Counted from the stretch's first letter, positions 26,044-35,550 are shown. The stretch: DNA of 64,000 nt from Nitrosopumilus piranensis (GCF_000875775.1 NZ_CP010868.1:62001-126000); one strand, 5' to 3'. Translations and numbers: made by a program. Notes: generated from the letters alone by a model not told the origin.

Positions 26044-26844
26044 TTATAATCGTACAGAAATGTTTTTACCTCTAAGAATTTCTTTAACTCTATTAACTGA
26101 TTGCTCTTCATAGTGAAAAATAGATGCTGCCAAAGCAGCATCAACATCGGATTTTTCAAATATTTCATACATATCTTCAGGCTTGCCACATCCACCAGAA
26201 GCAATAACAGGTACAGAAACAGCATCCACTACATTTTTGGTAAGTAAAATATCATACCCATCTTTAGTTCCATCTTTATCTATACTAGTTAGTAGCACTT
26301 CTCCAGCACCAAGATCTGTTGCTTTTTTTGCCCATTGAATTGCATCAAAATTGGTTCCTTGTTTTCCACCATAAATGAAAACTTCAAACCAGAATTTTTT
26401 TCCATTTTCCTCAAACATTGTTTTTGTAGAGTCTTCTGAATAGTTTCGTTTTGCATCTATGGCTATTACAATACATTGTTTTCCAAATATCGTCATCAGA
26501 TCAGTTAGTAGTGAGGGATTCTTTACAGCACCTGTATTTATTCCAACTTTATCTGCGCCACTAAGCAAAATATTTCTTGCATCCTCCATGCTATTTACTC
26601 CACCACCCACAGTAAATGGAATATCAATTACTTTGGCAACACTAGATACTAGTTCTTTGATTGTTTTTCTTTTTTCTTGAGATGCAGTTATGTCTAAAAA
26701 GACCAATTCATCTGCTCCACCTTCACTATATTTTGCTGCAAGTTCTACTGGATCTCCTGCATCTTTGATTGATTCAAAGTTTAATCCCTTTACTACTCGT
26801 CCGTTGTCGACATCTAAACAAGGGATTATTCGTTTAGTTAACAA
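26044..26844 (-). CDS. hisF: Imidazole glycerol phosphate synthase cyclase subunit
   Basis: HisF uses ammonia from HisH to make imidazole glycerol phosphate and AICAR. It is a beta/alpha barrel of 266 residues with [17 protein letters not shown], the catalytic Asp in CLDVD and in the [12 protein letters not shown] strand, the first-half phosphate motif FTVGGGVNS, and [14 protein letters not shown] start it at the TTG at 26844, because the family starts at this lysine-rich strand; the longer open frame to 26880 adds twelve odd residues. With this start it overlaps hisA by 11 nt. The partner HisH lies two genes upstream. Confidence 0.92.
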   Translation of the reverse strand: MLTKRIIPCLDVDNGRVVKGLNFESIKDAGDPVELAAKYSEGGADELVFLDITASQEKRKTIKELVSSVAKVIDIPFTVGGGVNSMEDARNILLSGADKVGINTGAVKNPSLLTDLMTIFGKQCIVIAIDAKRNYSEDSTKTMFEENGKKFWFEVFIYGGKQGTNFDAIQWAKKATDLGAGEVLLTSIDKDGTKDGYDILLTKNVVDAVSVPVIASGGCGKPEDMYEIFEKSDVDAALAASIFHYEEQSVNRVKEILRGKNISVRL

Positions 26845-27544
26845 GTTGTTTTGCCTCCTTAATTGAAACCTTATTTTCATACAATGCTTTACCCAAAATT
26901 ACTGCAAATGCATTTTTTGTTTGTACATTGGACACATCATCAATTTTTGATATTCCACCACTTGCAATAATATTTGCATTTTGTATTGCACATGCTTTTT
27001 CTAAATATTCCAGATCTGGGCCCTCCATTGTTCCATCTTTACTTACATTTGTGAGTAGAAATTCGGTGAATCCCATGCTTACAAATTCATTTATTGCATC
27101 AAGTAATGGTGTTTTTGTACTCTCTTGCCAGCCATGTGTAACAATAAAGCCATCTATATGATCAACTGAAATTACAATTTTTGAAAATCCATATTTTTTG
27201 GCAAGACGCTGTAACAGTTCTCTGTCTTTGAATGCCAAAGTACCAATAACAATTCTAGTAGCAAAAGAGATTGCTCTATCAATGACTGCCTCATTACGTA
27301 AACCACCAGCTACCTCAACAGGTATTGATAAGGATTTGGTGATTTTTTCAATTAAATCTAAATTGTTACCAATTCCAATTGTTGCATCCAAATCAACAAT
27401 GTGTAACATGTCTGCTCCTGCTTCTTGCCATTTTTGGGCAACTGACATAGGATCATCGCTGTACACTGTTTTCTGTTTAGGATCACCTTTGTACAGCCGA
27501 ACTACTTGTCCTTCCATCAGATCAATTGCTGGAATTATTTTCAT
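26834..27544 (-). CDS. hisA: Phosphoribosylformimino-5-aminoimidazole carboxamide ribotide isomerase
   Basis: HisA performs the Amadori rearrangement of ProFAR, step 4 of the pathway. The 236-residue barrel protein starts [20 protein letters not shown] with the catalytic Asp and has [34 protein letters not shown] with the second Asp, and [13 protein letters not shown]. The start at 27544 overlaps the hisH stop by 4 nt, which argues against the slightly longer frame at 27553. The family relation to HisF is clear from the shared half-barrel repeats. Confidence 0.93.
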   Translation of the reverse strand: MKIIPAIDLMEGQVVRLYKGDPKQKTVYSDDPMSVAQKWQEAGADMLHIVDLDATIGIGNNLDLIEKITKSLSIPVEVAGGLRNEAVIDRAISFATRIVIGTLAFKDRELLQRLAKKYGFSKIVISVDHIDGFIVTHGWQESTKTPLLDAINEFVSMGFTEFLLTNVSKDGTMEGPDLEYLEKACAIQNANIIASGGISKIDDVSNVQTKNAFAVILGKALYENKVSIKEAKQLVN

Positions 27545-28143
27545 TTGGAACACTCTCGTAAGAAATTCTTTAGCATTAGTGCACCAACATCACCTGACTT
27601 TTCTGGGTGGAATTGAGTTCCAAAATAATTATCTTTTTGAACGATAGCTGGAACTTTGATATCATAATCAGATTCAGCAACTACAACATCTTGTGTTGCA
27701 GGATTTACTCTGTACGAGTGTACAAAGTAAACCCAAGAATTGTTTTCTACCCCTTCAAGAATTTTACTTTCTTTTTTTATCTCAAGTGCATTCCATCCCA
27801 TATGTGGAACTTTTAGAGTATCAGGCAGAACAACAACATCACCACTAATTATTCCAAGACCTCTTTCTTTTCCCTCTTGGCTTTTCTCAAAGAACATCTC
27901 CATGCCTAGGCATATTCCAAATACAGGGGTTTCACCAACAACTTTAAGAAAATCTACAGAATTACGATTTATGCTTTGTATTGCAGGATCAAAATTTCCG
28001 ACCCCTGGCAAAAAGATTCCATCGTATCCTGTTAGAGTGTCAGCTTGAGTTTGTACCTCAACTGTTGCGTTTTGTTTTTCTAATGCATTTTTAAGGCTGA
28101 AAATATTTCCAGCCCCATAATCAAATATTGCAATTTTTGTCAT
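27541..28143 (-). CDS. hisH: Imidazole glycerol phosphate synthase glutamine amidotransferase subunit
   Basis: HisH hydrolyses glutamine and passes ammonia to HisF. The 200-residue class I glutaminase has IFDYGAGNIFSLKNALE, FLPGVGNFDPAI, the nucleophile Cys in FGICLGMEMFFE, and the His-Glu pair in TQFHPEKSGDVG. It overlaps hisB by 1 nt upstream (TAATG) and hisA by 4 nt downstream. That tight packing indicates one transcript and translational coupling. Confidence 0.94.
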   Translation of the reverse strand: MTKIAIFDYGAGNIFSLKNALEKQNATVEVQTQADTLTGYDGIFLPGVGNFDPAIQSINRNSVDFLKVVGETPVFGICLGMEMFFEKSQEGKERGLGIISGDVVVLPDTLKVPHMGWNALEIKKESKILEGVENNSWVYFVHSYRVNPATQDVVVAESDYDIKVPAIVQKDNYFGTQFHPEKSGDVGALMLKNFLRECSK

Positions 28144-28730
28144 TACATTGCGCCTTTTGTACTGGGAATTCCTTTTTGTTTTGAGTCTTTAGAACATGCA
28201 ATTCTAAATGCTACTGCCAGAGATTTTATTGCTGCCTCTACCTTGTGATGATCATTATCTCCATACTTTACAGTAAGGTGGATACAGCTGTTTAGGTTCT
28301 GTAGTAAAGATTGGAAAAAGTGTTCAAGATCTTCTTTTGATACATCTTCAATCTTTGTTCTCTTTATAGACAAAGTTAATTTGTAAAATGGTCTTTTCAC
28401 CAAATCCACTGAAGCTTCAGCTAGTGATTCATCCATTGGTACTGATGCATAGCTAAATCTTGTAACACCTGCTCTATTTCCCAGTGCTTTATCAATTGCA
28501 TTTCCAATTGTAATTGCAGTGTCTTCAATTAAATGGTGTACAATATTGTCTTTTGATTTTGCTTTCACTGTTAAATCCAACATTGCATGTTTCCCAAATG
28601 CAGTGATTAGGTGATCAACAAAGTTTACACCAGTAAATACACTAGTTTTTCCATTACCATCAATGCTAACTGTAACTGAAACGTCTGTTTCTTTAGTTTC
28701 GCGTTTGATTTTACTTGAGCGTTTTTTCAT
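28143..28730 (-). CDS. hisB: Imidazoleglycerol-phosphate dehydratase
   Basis: This is the single-domain IGPD of 195 residues (step 7). Metal ligands sit in [17 protein letters not shown] and in [15 protein letters not shown], with a second set near the end in [18 protein letters not shown]. The start ATG at 28730 gives a short basic N-terminal tail (KKRSSKIKR). It does not carry a phosphatase domain, unlike the bifunctional enterobacterial HisB. The preceding HAD gene may supply the phosphatase. Confidence 0.94.
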   Translation of the reverse strand: MKKRSSKIKRETKETDVSVTVSIDGNGKTSVFTGVNFVDHLITAFGKHAMLDLTVKAKSKDNIVHHLIEDTAITIGNAIDKALGNRAGVTRFSYASVPMDESLAEASVDLVKRPFYKLTLSIKRTKIEDVSKEDLEHFFQSLLQNLNSCIHLTVKYGDNDHHKVEAAIKSLAVAFRIACSKDSKQKGIPSTKGAM

Positions 28731-28758
28731 CTTATCACCTAAGAATACTGATATTTTA

Positions 28759-29679
28759 TCAAACTAAATTTAATACCTTCGGAATATCGTCAATTGATTC
28801 CAGAATCATATCCACGCCTGACTCAGCAAACATTTTACGCCTGTCTTCAGGACTTGTACTTGTGCCTACAATTGCACAAAATGTGGTTGGATTTCCTGTT
28901 GCTGTTGCGTCTTTTGCCATCATATAATCTTCCATAGAGTCACCTACATAAAGACAGTTTTTTGATTTCATAGACTGGATGGCACGAATTAGTGTTACAG
29001 GGTTTGGTTTTGCAAGTTCTCTTGGTTCATCTTCTAAAAATGCTGAACTTTGAGTATCAAAGTAATCAAGCATATCTTTTAGTGAATAACGAATAGATTC
29101 AATTCCTCTGCCTGTAACAATTGCTAGTTTTTTTCCAAACTCTTTTTGTAATGTTTGTAATAAAGATATAGACAAGATTACTTTATCATTTGAGATCATT
29201 CCCTCTTTAGAAAACCTTGATTGTTTTCCAAATAATTTTTTGTATAATTCTGGTCCAAAAAAAAGCTGATCAAATACAGAATACAAAGGATTGTTGTGGC
29301 GATCATTTAATGAACCTAATTTAGATAAAATTTCAGAAAGATCACAAATTGATTCAAGATAAGATTGAACAGAAAGTATTCCAGTCTTATCAGCATTTGA
29401 AATAACTTTGTAGATAAATTCAGATGGTTCTTTGTTTAGTTTGTTAGCCGCATACAATGACAGCACTGCAGCATATGTTAGATCAACTTCATCATTAAAT
29501 CCCCCTGATGCTTTGAATCCATCAATTATTTTGTGATCAATAACTATTGAATCAATGCCTGCAAATTCTTTGAGTACATATCTGCAAGTCTCATCAATTG
29601 TTTTGTCATAAGATTGTGTAATATCAACTAGTACTCCATCACAATCAAAGATTATAGAATCAAACTTTTGGGCGGTCAA
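28759..29679 (-). CDS. HAD-superfamily hydrolase, candidate histidinol-phosphate phosphatase
   Basis: This is a HAD phosphatase of 306 residues. Motif I is [12 protein letters not shown], a large helical cap runs about 25-175, motif II/III elements are AIVTGRG and AKPNPVTLI, and motif IV is [17 protein letters not shown]. It lies between hisC and hisB, 2 nt after hisC. Histidinol phosphatase is the only activity between HisC and HisD with no other candidate in the run, so position argues for that role. The insert at about 60-130 is longer than in simple phosphoglycolate phosphatases. The start is TTG at 29679. Activity is inferred from gene order, not from a substrate motif. Confidence 0.8.
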   Translation of the reverse strand: MTAQKFDSIIFDCDGVLVDITQSYDKTIDETCRYVLKEFAGIDSIVIDHKIIDGFKASGGFNDEVDLTYAAVLSLYAANKLNKEPSEFIYKVISNADKTGILSVQSYLESICDLSEILSKLGSLNDRHNNPLYSVFDQLFFGPELYKKLFGKQSRFSKEGMISNDKVILSISLLQTLQKEFGKKLAIVTGRGIESIRYSLKDMLDYFDTQSSAFLEDEPRELAKPNPVTLIRAIQSMKSKNCLYVGDSMEDYMMAKDATATGNPTTFCAIVGTSTSPEDRRKMFAESGVDMILESIDDIPKVLNLV

Positions 29680-29681
29680 TT

Positions 29682-30752
29682 TTATCCTAAAAGATCACGT
29701 ATTGCTAAAAGAAATTTAGAATTCATTTCTTTGGTTCCAACTGTAACACGTAAACATCCTAGATGAGAACCAATCTTCCCTAGTTTACGTATGGAAATTC
29801 CTTGTTCGACTAGTGCAGCAAAAACACGCTTATCTGCGCCTTTTGCATCAAATAACACAAAATTAGCGTTGGAATCAAAGACAGTAAATGCATCATATTT
29901 ACGTAGATTCACAATGATTTTCTTACGCTCACTTTTGATGATTTCTGCTGCCTCCCTCATTTGATCCACTTTTTCTAGAGAAGCAATTCCGGCCTCAATT
30001 GCAAGGGTGTTTAGAGGATAAGGGTATTGTAACACTTGATTGAAAACTTCAACTATTTTCTTGTTTGCAACAAAATATCCTAGGCGTAAACCTGCAAGAC
30101 CAAATGCTTTGGAGAATGTTTTGACAACAATAAGATTATCATATTTTTTGGTTAATGAGACAGTTGATGAATCACCAAACTCACCATATGCTTCATCGAT
30201 AATTACTAATCCATCGAATTTTTTGATCAAAGATTCTAGTTTATTTTTTGAGAATTGAAATCCAGTTGGATTATTTGGAGAGTCCAAGTAAAGGATTTGA
30301 CATTTTTTCAAGTTAGCATTGAATTTTTCAATATCTAGTTTCATATCTGATGAGAATGGGATCTTGGTACAAGGAATTCCATATAGTTTACATCTTTCTT
30401 CAAAGAATCCAAATGTTGGATCTGATGTTAGAATCCTAGTTTTTTTGGATGCTAAGTTTGCTAAAAATAAATCCAAGATTTGATCAGAACCATTTCCAAC
30501 ACCAATCATTTTTTCAGGAACTTTAAGATATTTTGATAGTTTAGATACTAGTTTTTCAACTCCACCTAAGGGGTATTCTCTAACATCAGAATTTGCTCTA
30601 GCATAAGAAATGACATCTTGCTGAAATTTTTTGTTTATTACAAAGTTCTCATTAGAATCCAGTTTTAATACATCATCAAATTTCTCAGGTTTTTTGTAAC
30701 CACCTATCTTTGCATATTCTTCTAGTTTTTTTGCATACCACGTATTTTTCAT
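29682..30752 (-). CDS. hisC: Histidinol-phosphate aminotransferase
   Basis: HisC is a PLP class I/II aminotransferase making L-histidinol phosphate (step 8). The 356-residue protein has LKLDSNENFVINKKF, VGNGSDQILDLFLA at the cofactor site, LDSPNNPTGFQFS, VIIDEAYGEFGD, the lysine motif VVKTFSKAFGLAGLRLGYF, and LRVTVGTKEMNSKFL. The start overlaps the stop of hisD by 4 nt. All key residues appear present. Confidence 0.93.
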   Translation of the reverse strand: MKNTWYAKKLEEYAKIGGYKKPEKFDDVLKLDSNENFVINKKFQQDVISYARANSDVREYPLGGVEKLVSKLSKYLKVPEKMIGVGNGSDQILDLFLANLASKKTRILTSDPTFGFFEERCKLYGIPCTKIPFSSDMKLDIEKFNANLKKCQILYLDSPNNPTGFQFSKNKLESLIKKFDGLVIIDEAYGEFGDSSTVSLTKKYDNLIVVKTFSKAFGLAGLRLGYFVANKKIVEVFNQVLQYPYPLNTLAIEAGIASLEKVDQMREAAEIIKSERKKIIVNLRKYDAFTVFDSNANFVLFDAKGADKRVFAALVEQGISIRKLGKIGSHLGCLRVTVGTKEMNSKFLLAIRDLLG

Positions 30753-32014
30753 AGCAATCTACCTCTAACTGCCTCATAGTGATTTGGCAATCCTTCTGCT
30801 AAAGTAAAATTCTCCAAAGATTTTGATATTTTCTGTAAATCTTTTTTGCTAGTTTCTATTTTAGTTAAGAGTTTTACAAAGTCTAGAACAGATAAAGAAC
30901 CTCGAGTTTTACCAAATCTGTTTGTGGGCAAGATGTGATTTGAACCTAGTAAATAATCACTAGCTGAAGATGGGCTGTTTTTTCCTGACAAAATCAAGCC
31001 TGGATTTTTTATTTTATTCCACTTTTTGACATTTTTACTGATAATTTCCAAGTGTTCAGGTGCCAGTTCATTTGCAATTTCAATAATGTCAGATGTCTTG
31101 CCAACACCAATGAATCCATTTGATTCAAGACTAGACTTTACAATATTTGAACGCTGCATATTTTTGAGTTTAGAGTTTACACTGGATTGAATCCTCTTTG
31201 CAATTGAGTTTGAGGTAGTCAGTGCATAACAAAAAGTATCTGAAGAGTGTTCTGCTTGAGAAATAAGATCTAATGCTGCAAGTTCAACATCTCCTTCTGA
31301 ATCAATAATAACTCCTAGTTCAGTTGGTCCTGCTATCATATCTATTGATACATTATTACTAACTAGATATTTTGCCAAGGTTACAAATGAACCACCCGGT
31401 CCAACAATCTTGTCTACCTTTTTGATAGTACGCGTTCCGTATGTTAATGCTGCAATAGATTGCGCACCACCAGTTTTATAAATTTCAGTTGCTCCACAAA
31501 CATCAGCTGCTACAATTGTTAATGGATCGATATTACCTGAAGAATCAGGTGGAGATACTATAACAATTCTTTTTACACCAGCAATTTTTGCAGGAATAAC
31601 TGACATTATAGCAGAACTTGGATATCTTGCTGAGCCACCTGGAACATAACATCCTACACTATCAATAGGAACAAATGACTTTGAGAGTTTTGTTCCATTG
31701 AATTTTATTGTAATGTCTTTGAATTGACGTTTTACTGCAGATTCTGCTTTTGATAATCTTGATTTTGCAAGTTTGATTGCAGAGATGTCTCTTGTTGAAA
31801 CTTTAGAGTATGCATTATCAATTTCACGTTTTGAAACTCTTAATGATGAAATCTTTCCTGCACCAAATTTTTTTTCATATTTTTTTAGTGCAGTGTCTCC
31901 ATTCTTTTTTACATCTTTGAGAATGGATTCCACAATTTTCTGGTATTTTGAAGAGTTTTTTGTGCCTATTTTATTTAGAAACTGCTTTTTGTTAGTAATG
32001 GAAATGATTTTCAT
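30749..32014 (-). CDS. hisD: Histidinol dehydrogenase
   Basis: HisD oxidises L-histidinol to histidine in two NAD-dependent steps. The 421-residue protein has FVPIDSVGCYVPGGSARYPS, the metal site in SQAEHSSDTFCYAL, IAGPTELGVIID, LAPEHLEIISKN, and the late SPSSASDYLLGSNHILPT with the catalytic His residues. The ATG at 32014 shares one base with the hisG stop, which selects it over the adjacent TTG. It is the second gene of the his run. Confidence 0.94.
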   Translation of the reverse strand: MKIISITNKKQFLNKIGTKNSSKYQKIVESILKDVKKNGDTALKKYEKKFGAGKISSLRVSKREIDNAYSKVSTRDISAIKLAKSRLSKAESAVKRQFKDITIKFNGTKLSKSFVPIDSVGCYVPGGSARYPSSAIMSVIPAKIAGVKRIVIVSPPDSSGNIDPLTIVAADVCGATEIYKTGGAQSIAALTYGTRTIKKVDKIVGPGGSFVTLAKYLVSNNVSIDMIAGPTELGVIIDSEGDVELAALDLISQAEHSSDTFCYALTTSNSIAKRIQSSVNSKLKNMQRSNIVKSSLESNGFIGVGKTSDIIEIANELAPEHLEIISKNVKKWNKIKNPGLILSGKNSPSSASDYLLGSNHILPTNRFGKTRGSLSVLDFVKLLTKIETSKKDLQKISKSLENFTLAEGLPNHYEAVRGRLL

Positions 32015-32991
32015 CAATTTTCTTCATCACGTTTGATCTCCTCAAGTTCCAAGATTTGTCGTGGTTCATGTACTACTAATCCTTGTGCAATCTTTCGTAA
32101 TTTAGGAATTATTTTGTGAAATTCAGACTTTTTGATTACAGTATTGACTCCATACCAACCATCTTCACTTAGTGGACTAATTGTTGGCTTTTTCAATGAT
32201 GAGATTTGTTTTAGCATATTTGGTAAATTCTTCTCTTCAACATTTAGGTAAATGTGCAGATATTTTTTGCCATGTACTGCTCCTCGCATCAAAGTTACAA
32301 TATCAAAAATCTTTTCTCGTTTTGCTTTGTCTTTAAGTGATTTTTTGTTTACTATCAAGTGTGCAGTTGAAGTTAGAACTTCATCTACAATTTTGAGTTT
32401 ATTTTGTTGTAATGTAGTTCCAGTTTCAGTCACATCCATAATTGCATCCACATCTTCTGGGGGTTTTGCCTCTGTTGCCCCAAATGATAGATGAATTTGA
32501 ACTGATTTGTTAGTTCCAATACGTAGCCAAGGAGTAACAATTTGTGGATCTTTGTTTCCAAAGTATTTCTTGTAAGACTTGCAGTTCTTGATAAAACGAG
32601 ATGCAGTTGTAAGATATTCAGAAGAAATTCTAAGAGTCTTTTTCTTTTTTGCATAATCGGCAATCATAGCATCTAGATTTTTGTATCGATAATTATCAGG
32701 AAATGCAATTACAAGTCGAATCTTTCCATATTCTAAATCTAAAATTGGTTCGACATCAGCTTTTGTTTCACCAACCCAATCTTTTCCAGTAATCCCTACA
32801 TCGTATAATCCTTCATTAACTAGAGTTGGGATCTCTTGAGGTCTTAGCATCTTTACAACAATTTTTGGATCGTCAAGATATACTCTGTAAGTTCTATTCT
32901 TACGATTTACCTTAGTCCATGCTCGTTCCAAGAGCTTGAATGTAGCCTCCTCTAAACTTCCCTTAGGAATTGCAAATCTTACTTCGGACAT
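32014..32991 (-). CDS. hisG: ATP phosphoribosyltransferase, long form
   Basis: HisG starts histidine synthesis from ATP and PRPP and is feedback-inhibited by histidine. The 325-residue protein is the long form. Its catalytic domain has FAIPKGSLEEATFKLLERA and a VDAIMDVTETGTTLQQN phosphate loop, followed by a roughly 80-residue ACT-like regulatory domain (about 240-315). I choose the ATG at 32991: a GGAG sequence 7 nt upstream is a good ribosome-binding site and lies inside the longer open frame. It is the first his gene, 36 nt after the HMG-CoA reductase on the same strand. Confidence 0.93.
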   Translation of the reverse strand: MSEVRFAIPKGSLEEATFKLLERAWTKVNRKNRTYRVYLDDPKIVVKMLRPQEIPTLVNEGLYDVGITGKDWVGETKADVEPILDLEYGKIRLVIAFPDNYRYKNLDAMIADYAKKKKTLRISSEYLTTASRFIKNCKSYKKYFGNKDPQIVTPWLRIGTNKSVQIHLSFGATEAKPPEDVDAIMDVTETGTTLQQNKLKIVDEVLTSTAHLIVNKKSLKDKAKREKIFDIVTLMRGAVHGKKYLHIYLNVEEKNLPNMLKQISSLKKPTISPLSEDGWYGVNTVIKKSEFHKIIPKLRKIAQGLVVHEPRQILELEEIKRDEEN

Positions 32992-33027
32992 GGTATCTCC
33001 TTTCAATTTGTCTATATAATAACGTCA

Positions 33028-34284
33028 TTAATTTTGTTCAAGCAACTCTTTTGCTCTATTTACTGAAATGTTATTTTCTTCAATCATCTTAGAAACTATC
33101 TTATCAATCTGCTCAGTGGTGGCACCTGCGGCAGATGCTAGATTTCTTGCATGCAGTCTCATGTGTCCTTTCTGAATTCCATCAGTTGCAAGTGCTCTCA
33201 TTGCACTAAAGTTCTGAGCCAATCCTGTTGCAGTAATTATACATGCCATCTCTTTTGCAGATTCTACACCTAGAATTTTTGTGCATATTTTTGCAATAGG
33301 ATGAACATTAATGATCCCACCAACAATTCCAACAGATAATGGAATTTCCAAAGTTCCAACAAGATTTCCATCAGAATCTTTTTGCCATTCAGACAATGAA
33401 CGATATTGTCCAGAGCGTGCAGCATAGGCATTTGCTGCAGCCTCGATTGCACGACTATCTTGTCCAGTAGCATTAGATACTGCAATAATTCCATTCATGA
33501 TTCCTTTGTTGTGAGTTACTGCCCTATACACATCATGTTTTGCAAATTGATATGCACGGATCATATTATCTACAACTTCTTCTCCACCAATTGATTCTTT
33601 ATCAAAGATAACAGTTGCCTTTACCATACGTCTTGTAGAATAGTTAGATAATATTCTAAGAAGTGTTTTTCCCCCAGTTAATTTTTCAATTAATGGTGCA
33701 ACACCTTCACACATAGTATTGGTCACATTTGCACCCATTGCATCACCTACATCAATTAATAGTTCAACTATTAACATTGGTTCAAAATCTGTATCAAGTT
33801 TTTTGCAGATGATTTCTTTTGCTCCTTTTCCCATCTTAGAAAGAGTATTGCTTTTTGAATTAGCTATTTCTAGAATCTCTTGAGTGTTTTCCATAATTTT
33901 AGAAATAGCATTATCAATATCTGTACATAAAACTTGAATCTGCCCTATACTGTAAGATTCATCAGATGTCACTGCAAATCCACCTTTGGGTCTTGCAAGC
34001 TTGGCTGCTTTTGATGCTGCTGCAATCACAGAAGGTTCTTCAATCACCATAGGAACAAGGTAATCCTTATTGTTGATTTTGAAATTAGTTGCAACACCTA
34101 ATGGAAGCGAAAATATTCCAAATGCATTTTCTACCATCTTATCTGCTTTGTCAAATGTAATTCCACCATAAGGTAACTCAAGTGATTTAATGTCATCGTC
34201 TGATAGATTTGCAAAATTTTTGATAACATCTAGTCTTTCTTTTCTTGATTTTTCAAAAAATTTTGGAATTGATGAATCAGGCAT
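33028..34284 (-). CDS. Hydroxymethylglutaryl-CoA reductase, class II type
   Basis: HMG-CoA reductase makes mevalonate for archaeal isoprenoid lipids. The 418-residue protein has the class II style sequences: VIEEPSVIAAASKAAKLAR with the catalytic Glu, GDAMGANVTNTMCEGVAP, the Lys in VTHNKGIMNGIIA, the Asp in NATGQDSRAIEAA, and the His in TDGIQKGHMRLHARNL. Class I enzymes read differently at the Glu and DAMGMN positions. The cofactor preference (NADH or NADPH) cannot be told. It lies 1 nt after the sugar dehydrogenase and 36 nt before hisG. Confidence 0.9.
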   Translation of the reverse strand: MPDSSIPKFFEKSRKERLDVIKNFANLSDDDIKSLELPYGGITFDKADKMVENAFGIFSLPLGVATNFKINNKDYLVPMVIEEPSVIAAASKAAKLARPKGGFAVTSDESYSIGQIQVLCTDIDNAISKIMENTQEILEIANSKSNTLSKMGKGAKEIICKKLDTDFEPMLIVELLIDVGDAMGANVTNTMCEGVAPLIEKLTGGKTLLRILSNYSTRRMVKATVIFDKESIGGEEVVDNMIRAYQFAKHDVYRAVTHNKGIMNGIIAVSNATGQDSRAIEAAANAYAARSGQYRSLSEWQKDSDGNLVGTLEIPLSVGIVGGIINVHPIAKICTKILGVESAKEMACIITATGLAQNFSAMRALATDGIQKGHMRLHARNLASAAGATTEQIDKIVSKMIEENNISVNRAKELLEQN

Positions 34285-34285
34285 T

Positions 34286-35377
34286 TTACTTTAATATCCT
34301 CAATAATTTATCATCATTAGCATCTGGAAAACCTTTTCCATCAGTGTTAGAGGTAATCACGTAAAGATATCCATCGGGTCCCTGAACCACATCACGAACA
34401 CGTCCAATTCCACTAAGTATGGATTTTTGAGAACTTAGTCCTTCTTCAAAATCTACCTGATACAAATTTGATGCCCTCATTGATGCCATAATGAATGGAA
34501 ATTCAAAATCAAATTTATCACCAGTGTAAAATAAAATTCCCCCAGGTTCTATACTTGGATCATAACAGAGAAGAGCATTTTCAAAATTAGTACCTCCTGA
34601 ACATTGCTGTTCAGGCCAACCATAATTTTTACCTGCTAAAATTACATTAATTTCATCATTTTTTTCAGGTCCAAATTCTGCAACATACAAGTTTCCATTA
34701 TCATCCCACGTCATTCCTTGAGGATTTCTGTGCCCTAATGAATAAACAGGGGAATTTGAAAATGGGTTATCTTCTGGAATGGTTCCATCATCATTTAGTC
34801 TTAAAATTTTTCCAGACAAGGAGTTAAGATCTTGTGGCAAATGTGAGGAATCAGATACAGTACCAGTTCCTACGTACAATTTTTCATCAGGTCCAAATTT
34901 GATAAATCCTCCATTTGTAAAAGAAGAACCAGGTATTTTGTCAAAAATTGTTTCTGCATCTTTAAGTTTATTTTCAGATTCAGTTATTCGTAAGATTTTA
35001 TTCCATAAATTTCCATTTTCTTCATAAGTCAAAAATACATAGATATAATTATTATCTAAAAAATTTGGATGTAACGTAATTCCCAATAGCCCTCCATCAA
35101 AGACATTAGCTGAACGTAATGCAGCAAGAGGAGATTCTAATTGTTTATCATTTTCAATAACTCGAATGAAACCATCTTTTTCTGTTACAAAAATTCGATT
35201 ATCAGATACTGCAATAGAACGAGGTTTATCCAGATTTTCTGCTAAAATTATTACTGAATCACTCTTAGAATTAGAATTGGGTTCGGGTAATGGAATAGGA
35301 TCAGATGGAGATGTTAAAACAAATATTGAAAATACAACAGCAATAACAACTACTGCAGCTGAAATTTTTTTATCCAT
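34286..35377 (-). CDS. Membrane-anchored PQQ-type glucose/sorbosone dehydrogenase family protein
   Basis: This is a six-bladed beta-propeller of the soluble PQQ glucose dehydrogenase (GSDH/Yli) family, 363 residues. An N-terminal hydrophobic anchor (AAVVVIAVVFSIFVLT) and a Ser/Pro/Asn-rich linker precede it. Blade motifs include NLDKPRSIAVSDNRIFVTEK, GGLLGITLHPNF, GGFIKFGPDEKLYVGTGT, LGHRNPQGMTWD (the His-Arg-Asn-Pro-Gln core), AEFGPEKNDEINVI and YGWPEQQC. It likely faces outward. A TATA-like TAATTAATATG about 28 nt upstream of the ATG suggests it heads the transcript. The substrate is unknown; many relatives act on aldoses, and some have no shown PQQ activity. Confidence 0.85.
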   Translation of the reverse strand: MDKKISAAVVVIAVVFSIFVLTSPSDPIPLPEPNSNSKSDSVIILAENLDKPRSIAVSDNRIFVTEKDGFIRVIENDKQLESPLAALRSANVFDGGLLGITLHPNFLDNNYIYVFLTYEENGNLWNKILRITESENKLKDAETIFDKIPGSSFTNGGFIKFGPDEKLYVGTGTVSDSSHLPQDLNSLSGKILRLNDDGTIPEDNPFSNSPVYSLGHRNPQGMTWDDNGNLYVAEFGPEKNDEINVILAGKNYGWPEQQCSGGTNFENALLCYDPSIEPGGILFYTGDKFDFEFPFIMASMRASNLYQVDFEEGLSSQKSILSGIGRVRDVVQGPDGYLYVITSNTDGKGFPDANDDKLLRILK

Positions 35378-35430
35378 AGAAATTCAAGTTTTTCAGTTCA
35401 TATTAATTACTTTCAAGAATTCAATAAAGC

Positions 35431-35438
35431 GTATATAC
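35431..35438 (+). promoter_or_regulatory. TATA box for initiator tRNA-Met
   Basis: The sequence GTATATAC is centred about 26 nt upstream of the first base of the tRNA, the usual archaeal TATA-to-start distance. No other promoter-like element is closer. Confidence 0.7.
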
Positions 35439-35460
35439 GGCTCGTGTTAATTTCTGGATT

Positions 35461-35550
35461 AGCGGGGTGGGGAAGCCAGACTATTTAGGGCTAGGTCATC
35501 CCGGCGGGCTCATAACCCGCAGTTCAGTAGTTCAAATCTACTCCCCGCTA
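35461..35550 (+). tRNA. Initiator tRNA-Met (CAT anticodon) with a predicted D-loop intron
   Basis: The acceptor stem pairs AGCGGGG with CCCCGCT, with A1:U72 and discriminator A73. The anticodon arm is GCGGG-CTCATAA-CCCGC; the three G:C pairs next to the loop and A1:U72 are marks of an archaeal initiator. The T arm is AGTAG-TTCAAAT-CTACT. CCA is not encoded. The D arm is too long by 15 nt; removing 35480-35494 restores a normal D loop (AAGCCAGGTCAT between GGG and CCC) and a 75-nt molecule. Confidence 0.95.
35480..35494 (+). other. Predicted 15-nt tRNA intron in the D loop
   Basis: AGCC (exon) can pair with GGCT (intron end), flanked by three-base bulges AGA and AGG. Cutting each bulge after its second base removes exactly 15 nt. 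An inner CTA/TAG pair with a tight loop completes a bulge-helix-bulge-like fold, the target of archaeal tRNA splicing endonuclease. The outer helix is only partly regular, so this is a relaxed motif at a non-canonical position. Confidence 0.7.
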
